Shown: positions 1 through 6,271, counted from the stretch's first letter. The stretch is DNA of 8,629 nucleotides from RGIG3528 sp045616485 (GCA_045616485.1 JAZLGU010000051.1:1-8629), one strand, 5' to 3'. Program-made: numbers and translations. The notes: a model not told the origin generated them from the letters alone.

Positions 1-248
1 TGAGATGTATGCTGCGGCCTGAGAACAAAAAATAAGCCACGCTGCAAAGTACTCAACTCTACCATATTTGACCCGAGTGGTTACAGGTACTTGCAGACGG
101 GAACGTCGCGAGTTCTGGTTCCAGCCCGGAACTCGCAGGACGCGTCTGTTAGCGCCTGTCCGCGAGTGGTCAACTAATGGTAGTGGGAGTGCTTTGCAGC
201 ATGGCTTATGTTATTATTTATTATCAATTTGCCGTAGCATACATCTCA
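1..248 (+). ncRNA. Structured RNA-like element, copy 1 (left edge cut or near window start)
   Basis: This stretch holds no gene but folds into one long stem with a branched core. Outer arm: 1-18 pairs with 231-248 (17 Watson-Crick pairs plus one G14-U235 wobble). Middle helix: ATAAGCCA then GCTGCAAAG (about 33-50) pairs with CTTTGCAGC and TGGCTTAT (about 192-209), with one C-A mismatch, then a U-G wobble, ACTC/GAGT and TACCAT/ATGGTA. The core 67-174 is 108 nt and aligns without gaps to 1901-2008 at about 79/108 identical bases. It contains TTGACC/GGTCAA closing pairs and an 11-bp hairpin 108-118/126-136 with loop TTCCAGC. The wobbles favour a plus-strand transcript, although the C-A mismatch would be a G-U on the minus strand. 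No clear promoter is visible in the window. I do not recognise the family; a non-autonomous mobile element whose palindrome acts as DNA is the alternative. Confidence 0.5.
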
Positions 249-262
249 CGCGCCCATCTCGA

Positions 263-356
263 TACAGCGAGCCCAGGGAGCAAGCGGAGCTCAAAAGTTG
301 ACAGTGAGAAACGTCCCCGTGACAAAAAGTTGACACTGAGAAACGTCCCTCTGTCA
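263..356 (+). repeat. Conserved leader plus tandem REP-like 26-bp palindromes (pair 1)
   Basis: Two 26-bp imperfect palindromes lie at 299-324 and 331-356 with a 32-bp period. They share the interior GAGAAACGTCCC and have TGACA/TGTCA-type ends. A 36-bp leader (263-298, beginning TACAGCGAGCCCAGGGAG) precedes them and recurs almost identically at 2095-2130. Read on the minus strand, the rightmost copy begins at the S41 gene's stop codon, forms a hairpin with inner GGGA/TCTC pairing, and is followed by ACTTTTTG; the next copy is followed by ACTTTTG. The pair is therefore a plausible tandem intrinsic terminator for the S41 gene. REP-like repeats are usually mobilised by a separate Y1 transposase, which is not in this window. 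Confidence 0.85.
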
Positions 357-1664
357 ATTAATCAGCTCGTACACCTTTTCCAGGGCGTAGTGGGCATCGC
401 ATTCAATATCCGGTGTTAGTGGCTGCCCGGTCTTGGACTTATCAATTCTGTACCAGTGTTTATAGGAAACGCTTAAGTTTATGCGTGAATTGGGCAGGTT
501 GAAAAAGAGGCAGTCGCCGTAGGTGTCAGGCAGATTGGAAGATGCCTGGCCCACTACTTTTCCCAGATGGTTGTCGCAGATAAGCATGGTAAAATCCTTG
601 GCTGCGCTAAAGGTGCGTCTATTGGTAAGGACGTATACATCACCGGAAAACTGAGGCTTCAGCTTCTTATTTCTGTGGACGACATCGCGATTTTTGTAAA
701 GGAAATTGCCGAAGCGCACGTCCGAATCCCAGCCGTCGTACTCATCCACGTCCAAATAACGGAGGAAATAATTAGCTACATTTGAATTGCCACCGCCGTT
801 ATCCCTTAAATCGATAGATATGTGGGTAATATTTTTTTCTGCCACCTCTTTAAAAAAGCTGTCAACAGTCTGCTTATAGGTCTTGTTAAAAATACAAGCA
901 GTCAGTACAAAAATACCCAGGTCATTTTTTTCATCAATAGAGTAGTAGACAAAATCATGATTTTCCGCAGGCTGATCGTCATCATGCTCCTGGGCGGTCA
1001 GCCATTCACTGTAGGGAATGAAGTCATGATGGACGTCTGTAGGCTGCCCGTCAATTATGTAAGTGTAGGTGACACCTTCTGAGGTATCGATACCCACTTT
1101 TTCCAAATCGTACCTAAAGCACACAGGATTGTCAAAAAAAGCTGCACTCTCAAACTCTTCTATCTCGTAGGACTCACATGCCAGGTAGCGGTCCAGGACC
1201 TGCTCCACAGGCTCACCGTTCAGATGGGTGGGGCGGCCGTAACGCTTAAGATATGAGGTGTCATCGATCATGAGCGCATCATTTTCCTGATAGTAGACGT
1301 AAGTGTGGCCGTCGTGCAGAGGATGCAGCAGATAACCCAGCTTTTTATCGAATTCCATGACAGTCAGGTCCGTGAGCCCGTCCTTTATCTCCGCATAGCG
1401 GGCTTCCACCTGCTCCACGCGCTCATTGCCATCCTCCAGCCAGGCCGGATGTCTGGTCCTCAGCTTGTCCATAAGATAGTCCAGGTCCTTCGTGGCCTCT
1501 TTTTTCGTCAAGGTCTCGGTGTAAGACCTTGAGACTGTAAAATCTTTGGTGCCACGGTATGGATCCATAGCCAGACGATAAAACAGGAAAAGTAGGCCTG
1601 CTATGAATAACAGACCTACTATGATACATGAAGTAATAATTATTGGTTTTCTTGATTTTTTCAT
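354..1664 (-). CDS. Membrane-anchored S41-family peptidase-like protein
   Basis: This 436-residue protein starts with a short basic end (MKKSRKP) and one hydrophobic segment at about residues 8-29, with no lipobox or obvious cleavage site, so it is probably anchored with the body outside the membrane. The C-terminal half looks like the tail-protease/tricorn-core fold of family S41. It has LHDGHT at 116-121, IDLRDNGGGN at 284-293 (the RxNxGG-type strand-turn) and TFSAA at 351-355, where Ser353 is the likely nucleophile. The closing PLTPDIE (416-422) is also usual in the family. No PDZ domain is evident, so it may resemble the non-PDZ S41 hydrolases of Firmicutes rather than CtpA. The start is supported by AGGGGGG four bases before ATG. 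A promoter lies at 1703-1731. The stop codon falls inside a REP copy (331-356). Substrate unknown. Confidence 0.85.
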   Translation of the reverse strand: MKKSRKPIIITSCIIVGLLFIAGLLFLFYRLAMDPYRGTKDFTVSRSYTETLTKKEATKDLDYLMDKLRTRHPAWLEDGNERVEQVEARYAEIKDGLTDLTVMEFDKKLGYLLHPLHDGHTYVYYQENDALMIDDTSYLKRYGRPTHLNGEPVEQVLDRYLACESYEIEEFESAAFFDNPVCFRYDLEKVGIDTSEGVTYTYIIDGQPTDVHHDFIPYSEWLTAQEHDDDQPAENHDFVYYSIDEKNDLGIFVLTACIFNKTYKQTVDSFFKEVAEKNITHISIDLRDNGGGNSNVANYFLRYLDVDEYDGWDSDVRFGNFLYKNRDVVHRNKKLKPQFSGDVYVLTNRRTFSAAKDFTMLICDNHLGKVVGQASSNLPDTYGDCLFFNLPNSRINLSVSYKHWYRIDKSKTGQPLTPDIECDAHYALEKVYELIN

Positions 1665-1671
1665 TTGTCCC

Positions 1672-1721
1672 CCCTTAAGTCAGCATTTGCTGAACAGAGT
1701 ACATTATAGCAGACTTAAGGG
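1672..1721. promoter_or_regulatory. Inverted repeat overlapping S41 ribosome site
   Basis: CCCTTAAGTC (1672-1681) and GACTTAAGGG (1712-1721) are perfect 10-bp inverted arms. An inner CAGCA/TGCTG repeat lies at 1681-1692. The minus-strand Shine-Dalgarno AGGGGGG (1669-1675) overlaps the proximal arm. The distal arm lies between the -10 and -35 boxes, so only a read-through transcript from further upstream could form the long stem and hide the ribosome site; an RNA started at the local promoter (near 1696) lacks the distal arm. It could instead be a protein-binding operator. Confidence 0.5.
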
Positions 1722-1731
1722 TGTCTGTCAC
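1703..1731 (-). promoter_or_regulatory. Sigma-A promoter of the S41 gene, -35 box inside a REP repeat
   Basis: On the minus strand the boxes are GTGACA (1726-1731) and TATAAT (1703-1708), 17 bp apart, with transcription expected near 1696. The -10 is perfect and the -35 matches five of six bases. The -35 hexamer is exactly the terminal six bases of the REP copy at 1726-1751, so the repeat appears to have donated or replaced this box. Confidence 0.7.
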
Positions 1732-1783
1732 GGGGACGTTTCTCACTGTCAACTTTTTGTCACGGGGACGTTTCTCACTGTCA
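1726..1783 (-). repeat. Tandem REP-like 26-bp palindromes (pair 2, inverted)
   Basis: Copies at 1726-1751 and 1758-1783 are identical to each other (TGTCACGGGGACG...CACTGTCA) with the same 32-bp period as the other pairs, but in opposite orientation. On the plus strand the first hairpin is followed by ACTTTTTG, so the pair would stop transcription entering the composite element from the left. Confidence 0.9.
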
Positions 1784-1822
1784 CATCCTGCGGAGCGCAC
1801 CTTCCTGGCGGTATCCCCATGA

Positions 1823-2091
1823 CTCTCTTTAAAGCCAAGGCAGTGTAAGTCACAATGTGAATAAAGTGATATAAAAAAAGCTGACCTCAGCCCTGCGAGC
1901 TTTGACCTGAGTGGGCTACGGCACTTACTGGTATGGCCGTAGCGAGTTCCGGTTCCAGCCCGGAACTCGCAGGGCATAGCAGTTAGTGACCGTCCACGAA
2001 CGGTCAACCTCGAGCAGAATGAGGTCAGCTTTTTTATATCACTTAATAATAACTTAAACATCTCCAATCACTGCCTTGGATTTAAAGAGAG
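1823..2091 (+). ncRNA. Structured RNA-like element, copy 2
   Basis: The outer arm 1823-1845 pairs with 2069-2091 (22/23). The inner helix 1864-1889 pairs with 2020-2044 along about 25 bp and includes GCTGACCTCA/TGAGGTCAGC flanked by A7 and T6 runs. CTGC/GCAG, GAG/CTC and TTGACC/GGTCAA then lead into the core 1901-2008. The core has three hairpins: GCTACGGC/GCCGTAGC (1915-1922/1936-1943), the 11-bp GCGAGTTCCGG stem with loop TTCCAGC (1942-1970), and GACCGT/ACGGTC (1988-1993/2000-2005). The last shares bases with the TTGACC/GGTCAA pairing, so the two are alternatives. The A/T runs make the long helix terminator-like on both strands. No known class (6S, tmRNA, SRP, RNase P, T-box) was recognised. 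Confidence 0.55.
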
Positions 2092-2094
2092 GAA

Positions 2095-2188
2095 TACAGC
2101 GAGCCCAGGGAGCAATCGGAGCTCAAAAGTTGACAGTGAGAAACGTCCCCGTGACAAAAAGTTGACACTGAGAAACGTCCCTGTGTCA
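2095..2188 (+). repeat. Conserved leader plus tandem REP-like 26-bp palindromes (pair 3)
   Basis: The leader 2095-2130 matches 263-298 with a single base difference (AATCGG versus AAGCGG). REP copies follow at 2131-2156 and 2163-2188. The second has perfect 6-bp ends TGACAC/GTGTCA. Its last three bases are the reverse complement of the nitroreductase stop codon, so on the minus strand the mRNA runs directly from the stop into the hairpin and then ACTTTTTG. This is a plausible terminator for the nitroreductase gene. Confidence 0.9.
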
Positions 2189-2959
2189 CATTTTTTTCAG
2201 CTGCAGGGGCTTGCGGTGTGGTGTGCGGTGGTACTTGACAGCGGGATAGCCTATTACCAGGGTGGTGACTGCCTTGGGCTTTCTGCTAACGCCCATAAGC
2301 TTACGGATCTTACCGCTCATATTGGTACAGGTGGTGAAAAAGCCGCTGAAAAGAACGCCCAGGCCGTGTGCTTCTGCCATGAAGGCCATGTTTTCCGCAG
2401 CGAGGGACGCACTGACAGCATCTTTACCGAAAATAACGATAACAAGCGGGGCCTTCTTGAAGAAAAAGTGCGGGCCTATCTCCATGTGAGCCAGGGCGGG
2501 AATGAACTTTTTGCCCATATTTACCAGGCCGCCAAACATCTTTACTGCGATTGCCTCACACTGGGCCTTTTTCTCGGAAAGAAGTACATAGCTGGTGCCC
2601 TGGGTATTGGCTCCTGTAGGCGCCATACGGCCTGCCTCAAAGATCTGTCTGATAACCTCCTCCGGCACAGGCTTGTCGGTAAACTGACGCACGGTGCGTC
2701 TGGTCTTGATGGCCTGCATAAGAGTGTCGGGATCCAGTCTCACCTGAGTCTCAAACTCCTCTATCTCATCCTCAAAGCCTGTGATAGTCACTGCGCCCTG
2801 AGGGCAGACAGCCTCACAGTGGCCACACATGATGCAGCTCATGCCACGAGCTACAGCCTTGCCCTCCACGATGTCGATATCAAAGCCAACACAGTCCTTT
2901 TTACAAAGGCCGCAGCCTACACATTTGTCCTTATCAATAATAACCTGATGTTTTTCCAT
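2186..2959 (-). CDS. Ferredoxin-domain nitroreductase family protein
   Basis: This 257-residue cytoplasmic protein fuses an N-terminal two-cluster ferredoxin domain to an FMN-dependent nitroreductase fold. Cluster ligands are C13-x2-C16-x2-C19-x3-C23 and C42-x2-C45-x2-C48-x3-C52-P. The nitroreductase part begins near residue 80 with IKTRRTVRQF (84-93), the usual phosphate-gripping start, and ends with VIGYPAVKYHRTPHRKP. Such fusions are common in anaerobes and are thought to pass electrons from the Fe-S clusters to FMN to reduce nitro compounds, quinones or unknown substrates; the substrate here cannot be told. The start is supported by GAGG six bases upstream. The gene is 67 bp from the lipoprotein stop with no convincing promoter between, so co-transcription is possible. 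The stop codon lies in a REP palindrome. Confidence 0.92.
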   Translation of the reverse strand: MEKHQVIIDKDKCVGCGLCKKDCVGFDIDIVEGKAVARGMSCIMCGHCEAVCPQGAVTITGFEDEIEEFETQVRLDPDTLMQAIKTRRTVRQFTDKPVPEEVIRQIFEAGRMAPTGANTQGTSYVLLSEKKAQCEAIAVKMFGGLVNMGKKFIPALAHMEIGPHFFFKKAPLVIVIFGKDAVSASLAAENMAFMAEAHGLGVLFSGFFTTCTNMSGKIRKLMGVSRKPKAVTTLVIGYPAVKYHRTPHRKPLQLKKM

Positions 2960-2982
2960 ATGATGCCTCGTCTTCCAGTATT

Positions 2983-3019
2983 TGCTATTAAATTAGCAGT
3001 TTATATATAATCGATTATA
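2983..3019. promoter_or_regulatory. AT-rich palindromes between lipoprotein and nitroreductase genes
   Basis: The 67-bp gap contains TGCTA-TTAAAT-TAGCA (2983-2998) and a perfect 14-bp palindrome TATAATCGATTATA (3006-3019). The second carries a TATAAT-like sequence on both strands, but no good -35 lies at the right distance on the minus strand. They may be an operator or weak promoter for the nitroreductase gene. There is no U-run, so a terminator is unlikely. Confidence 0.3.
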
Positions 3020-3026
3020 AATCATT

Positions 3027-5471
3027 TTAGCTTTCAGGCCAACCCATAAAAATGAATTTATTGTCCTGGTACACTAACACTTTGTCTATGTCTGCCTGAT
3101 AGAACCAGTAGGAATTGATATCTACTATTTCTCCTGCCTCATTAAGCCCTCTTTCCTGGGAAGCAAAGGCGAAAAATACCCGTTTATCCAGATTGGCACC
3201 ATATAAAACCACATCCCCCGGCTGCAATCTATCGAATATAACTGACCAGCCTTCAGGGTAAGTGCCGGAAAAATCTGCGTATTCAGATACGTAGCTATAT
3301 GCCAACGGCACTTCAGGTATACTATCCAGATATACATGTGGCATCTTGTCACCGGATGGCGTGCTGAGAACAGTATAGATATATTCCCATTCACATCCGG
3401 GTGCTTTCTTTATAGTCCCCAGGTTAACCTCACCGTACTCCAGTCCATCAAGCCATATATTGCCGTTTTTATAGGTGAGAATATCTATATCTACCTGTAT
3501 GTTTTTGCAATAGAAAAATGAAATATCGTAATTCATCTGCAAATTTTTAATAGTAGCATTATTTCTAAAAAGCAGCTTTCCATCTGCCACTACGGTCTCA
3601 GCATCTATTGTTCCGTTCATAAAATCTACAGCTTCTTCGCAGGCAAAATAACACTCGCCCCGAGAAACAATATCCACGTTAACATAAGCATGTCTACCGA
3701 TAATGCTCAGCTTGTTTGTACCCATATCCAGTCCAAATCTTTTCTCACCTACTGATAGTAACTGAAGATCGTCCATGATTAATTCGCTATTAACCTTTAC
3801 ATCTGCTCCAAATCTTACATAACCTACAGTGTAATAGTCCTCTTCAAGATCTTTGTTAAAACCTTTCATGGTGATTTTTTTCGCCCTGGGGAATACTGCA
3901 GTTGTTATTACATATTCAGTATAGGTATAGTAAAAAGCCATCATTCCATCAGAATTAATGCTATAGTCTATGCACTGAATGGTATACTCACCGTTTGAAT
4001 TGTTAATTTTTGCCAGGGCAGCGTCAATGTTTTCAAAAGTACCCTTTGAGGTATTGCCCTCATAAAGGTGTACCACCTGCATGTTGCGTTCTGACAGCTC
4101 GGGCACATCATACAGATATTGAGCGCCTGTATCTCCTGTGGTATCGGTCTTACGGGTAGACTCATCAAATTCTTTGCACATGCCGAAGAAAATATGAGTC
4201 ACACCACTCTTTCCGGTGTCGTCCCAGGTACAATCTACACCATACCAATTATCCGCGATTTTTATATAATTCCACGCATGCTGATCACCATTTGCTGTTC
4301 CGGTGACGATTATAGACTTCACACCATTTTTCAAGCAAAGGTACATATAGGTCTTTGCATACGACTCGCATACACCCAGGTTCTTTGAAGCGACGCCAAT
4401 CATATTGTGGGCCCATATTTCATCAGATGGTGTTCCATCGTTTTTTGTAGCGTATTCTATTTTCAAAATAATGTAGTCATGAATGATTAACGCCTTTTCC
4501 AAGTCGTTGGCAGCAGATTTAAGCTTTTCACTGCATTCATTTTCCATTTTGGCTATATCTGCATCGTATTTTCTTCTATCACTTGCTTTTGCAAAAGCCT
4601 GATCTATGCAAAAAAACAGTGTTCTTCCGTCTACGGTCACGCTGTTGGCCAGCCAATAATATGCCGGATTCTCAATGTAAAAAACCTTCCACACCGCCAG
4701 AGCATCTTCGTCGCTCAGTCCGATTGCCGCATAATTGAACTCACCTATAACGAGTCCTCCGTCCCTTTCGGCAACGTCCTCATTGCTGCATATAAATTCC
4801 TCACAGACATCTCTCATCTCCATGTAAAGCATCATTTTTTCGGAGGCATTTGAATATAATTCAAATTTCTCATATCCATAAGAGCTGTTCCCCAGGCGGA
4901 ATTCACCCTTAGGTAGCGGAGTCAATGCTACCGTAGGAATAGGGGTATTGCTGGGCTTTGGCGCCTGAGTAGGGGTCGATGTCGGGGTGTTGCTGGGCTT
5001 TGGCGCCTGAGTAAGTGCCTGCGTAGGTGCCAATGTCGGGGTATTGCTGGGCTTTGGCGTCTGAGTAGGTGCCAGTGTTGGAGTAGCTGTTGGAGCCACT
5101 GTTGGAGTAGCTGTTGGAGCCACTGTTGGGGTAGCTGTTGGTGTCACTGTTGGAGTAGCTGTTGGAGTAGCTGCTGGAGTAGCTGTTGGAGTAGCTGTTG
5201 GTGCCACTGTTGGAGCTACTGTTGGTGTAGCGGTTGGCGCCTGTGTTGGGGTGCTGGTAGGCTCTGTCCCTTCATCAGGAGTCGGAATGTCGGTCGGAGT
5301 CAATGTAGGCGTAGCAGTAGCCTCCTGCCCATCTTCCAGAGTAGACGCAGGTGACAGCTGCGGTGTTGCTTCCGGATCCGGCACCACCGATGGCTGCACA
5401 GCCTCTTTGCCGCATGCTATCAAGACTAACGACAGCATCAATATTAATATGACGTTAATTAATTTTTTCAT
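3027..5471 (-). CDS. Lipoprotein with Thr/Pro-rich linker and transglutaminase-like domain
   Basis: The 814-residue protein opens with a lipoprotein signal (MKKLINVILIL...LVLIAC, lipid-bearing Cys20), so it should be tethered outside the cell membrane. Residues 52-187 form a long TPT/ATP/APT-rich, cysteine-free linker able to cross the wall. A transglutaminase-like domain follows (about 300-435) with a Cys-His-Asp triad: Cys368 in LGVCESYAKTYMYLC, His398 in DQHAWNYIKI and Asp413 in WYGVDCTWDD. HDYI (331-334) is also typical. Proteins of this type may be peptidases or peptidoglycan-related enzymes; true cross-linking is not implied. Residues about 470-690 are rich in beta strands and short repeats, possibly a solenoid, with no domain I can name. 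The start has AGGAG seven bases upstream and a promoter at 5513-5542. Confidence 0.88.
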   Translation of the reverse strand: MKKLINVILILMLSLVLIACGKEAVQPSVVPDPEATPQLSPASTLEDGQEATATPTLTPTDIPTPDEGTEPTSTPTQAPTATPTVAPTVAPTATPTATPAATPTATPTVTPTATPTVAPTATPTVAPTATPTLAPTQTPKPSNTPTLAPTQALTQAPKPSNTPTSTPTQAPKPSNTPIPTVALTPLPKGEFRLGNSSYGYEKFELYSNASEKMMLYMEMRDVCEEFICSNEDVAERDGGLVIGEFNYAAIGLSDEDALAVWKVFYIENPAYYWLANSVTVDGRTLFFCIDQAFAKASDRRKYDADIAKMENECSEKLKSAANDLEKALIIHDYIILKIEYATKNDGTPSDEIWAHNMIGVASKNLGVCESYAKTYMYLCLKNGVKSIIVTGTANGDQHAWNYIKIADNWYGVDCTWDDTGKSGVTHIFFGMCKEFDESTRKTDTTGDTGAQYLYDVPELSERNMQVVHLYEGNTSKGTFENIDAALAKINNSNGEYTIQCIDYSINSDGMMAFYYTYTEYVITTAVFPRAKKITMKGFNKDLEEDYYTVGYVRFGADVKVNSELIMDDLQLLSVGEKRFGLDMGTNKLSIIGRHAYVNVDIVSRGECYFACEEAVDFMNGTIDAETVVADGKLLFRNNATIKNLQMNYDISFFYCKNIQVDIDILTYKNGNIWLDGLEYGEVNLGTIKKAPGCEWEYIYTVLSTPSGDKMPHVYLDSIPEVPLAYSYVSEYADFSGTYPEGWSVIFDRLQPGDVVLYGANLDKRVFFAFASQERGLNEAGEIVDINSYWFYQADIDKVLVYQDNKFIFMGWPES
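4911..5318 (-). repeat. Degenerate coding repeats of the Thr/Pro linker
   Basis: Imperfect 6- to 18-bp units such as GTTGGAGTAGCT and GTTGGTGCCACT (plus-strand view) encode runs of TPT, ATP and APT. Three longer units around GGTATTGCTGGGCTTTGGCG (4944-5063) encode PKPSNTP. Such tracts readily gain or lose units by slippage, so linker length probably varies between strains. Confidence 0.85.
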
Positions 5472-5512
5472 AAAAAAACTCCTTCCGCATCCTCGTGCCT
5501 TTTTCTGAAACG

Positions 5513-5542
5513 ATGATACAAAAAGAGCTGATTAATTGTCAA
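5513..5542 (-). promoter_or_regulatory. Promoter of the lipoprotein gene with palindrome on the -35 box
   Basis: On the minus strand TTGACA (5537-5542) and TATCAT (5513-5518) are 18 bp apart. The -35 box is the centre of a perfect 15-bp palindrome, TTAATTGACAATTAA (5532-5546), which could be an operator. The leader up to the start codon is about 35 nt. Confidence 0.6.
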
Positions 5543-5599
5543 TTAACAGTAAATGAAGAATGTTAAGAGATTGTAAAATAGCGGGCCCTTGCTGTTCTC

Positions 5600-6223
5600 T
5601 TATTTTTCCACCCGGTCAAAATAGAAGGCCGTGTGATGGCAGGTAGGGCAGATAAAATCGTCCGGCACTTTTTCGCCTACATACTCATAGCCACAAACAG
5701 AGCAGCGCCAGATAGTCTGACCTGTAGTGGTAGTGCCTACAGCCTCAGGCTTCGGCTTTATATTTTGTATATAGTAATCGTAAGTCATGGAACCCACGCC
5801 ACTCAGCACTTCCATGGCTGTCACAGTCCCTGCAAACATAGTGTGGGAGCCCAGGTCCAGAGAATGCTCCACATGCACGCTTAGATAAGCATTGGTGGCC
5901 CTGGTGATATAATAGATACCATTTTCTCCCCGAACACAATCCGGAAAATCCACAAACTTGTCCACGTCCTTACCGGACCTGTAGCCAAAACGCTTGAAGA
6001 GCTCAAAGTCGGCCCTCATATCCAGTATGGACACCGTGAATTCCTTGGTCCTCATGACCATATCATGAGTAAAATTTGCTTTATTCACGCATATGGCCAG
6101 CTGATTGGGCTCCGATGCAGCCTGAATAGCCGTATTGGCCACACAGGCATTGTCCCGCTCCCCTTCCCTGGCCGACAGCAGGCACAGACCATAGCTCAGC
6201 TTATACATGGCTTTCTTATCCAT
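5600..6223 (-). CDS. Flavin reductase-rubredoxin fusion (Hrb-like flavoprotein)
   Basis: The 207-residue protein has an FMN-binding flavin reductase-like domain (about 1-155; MYKLSYGLCLLSAREG...ACVANTAIQAA is the typical opening) and a C-terminal rubredoxin-like domain. The iron ligands are C170-x2-C173 in WRCSVCGYEY and the CPTC pair near residue 192. The layout matches the high-molecular-weight rubredoxin (Hrb) type of anaerobic Firmicutes, known in Moorella to feed electrons to a flavodiiron protein that reduces oxygen or nitric oxide. No flavodiiron gene is adjacent, so the partner is not visible. The start is fixed by AGGAGGT seven bases upstream, and the gene has its own promoter (6272-6300). 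A role in coping with oxygen or NO is an inference from the family. Confidence 0.88.
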   Translation of the reverse strand: MDKKAMYKLSYGLCLLSAREGERDNACVANTAIQAASEPNQLAICVNKANFTHDMVMRTKEFTVSILDMRADFELFKRFGYRSGKDVDKFVDFPDCVRGENGIYYITRATNAYLSVHVEHSLDLGSHTMFAGTVTAMEVLSGVGSMTYDYYIQNIKPKPEAVGTTTTGQTIWRCSVCGYEYVGEKVPDDFICPTCHHTAFYFDRVEK

Positions 6224-6271
6224 AGCAGCTACCTCCTAAATGAACATTGAATTATTGAACTATCCATAGTC

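Larger units (their letters stand above)
1726..2188. mobile_element. Composite REP-flanked inverted-repeat element (complete copy)
   Basis: A 463-bp unit fills the gap between the S41 promoter and the nitroreductase stop codon. Each end carries a tandem pair of REP palindromes, in opposite orientation (1726-1783 and 2131-2188). Inside are near-perfect inverted arms 1823-1845/2069-2091 (22 of 23), a further inverted repeat 1864-1889/2020-2044, and a 108-nt core. The left flank 1784-1822 is only a weak inverted match to the right leader 2095-2130. No ORF with coding character lies inside. The layout resembles a MITE or BIME-like non-autonomous element carrying a folded RNA. The right three quarters of a second unit occupy 1-356. 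No target-site duplication could be identified. Confidence 0.6.

Noticed and set aside
299..356. CRISPR-like array from evenly spaced repeats
   Set aside because: Only two units per site, separated by a constant 6-bp AT-rich joint rather than variable spacers of about 30 bp, and scattered in pairs or singles across the window; no cas genes.
1942..1970. tRNA or tRNA-like gene from the T-arm-like hairpin
   Set aside because: No acceptor, D or anticodon arm of tRNA size surrounds it, and the stem is 11 bp rather than 5.
1901..2008. Known riboswitch or ribozyme (T-box, SAM, c-di-GMP, hammerhead)
   Set aside because: None of the signature motifs of these classes was found, and no gene follows on the favoured plus strand to be controlled.
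1675..2067. 130-codon minus-strand reading frame
   Set aside because: It runs through the inverted-repeat element, its sequence is dictated by palindromes and the REP repeat, and it has no recognisable protein features.
2162..3010. 282-codon plus-strand reading frame
   Set aside because: It is antisense to the clearly coding ferredoxin-nitroreductase gene and starts inside a REP repeat; its translation shows no domain.
4911..5318. Minisatellite or CRISPR in the repeat-rich DNA
   Set aside because: The repeats stay in frame and encode a Thr/Pro linker of a lipoprotein, which explains them.
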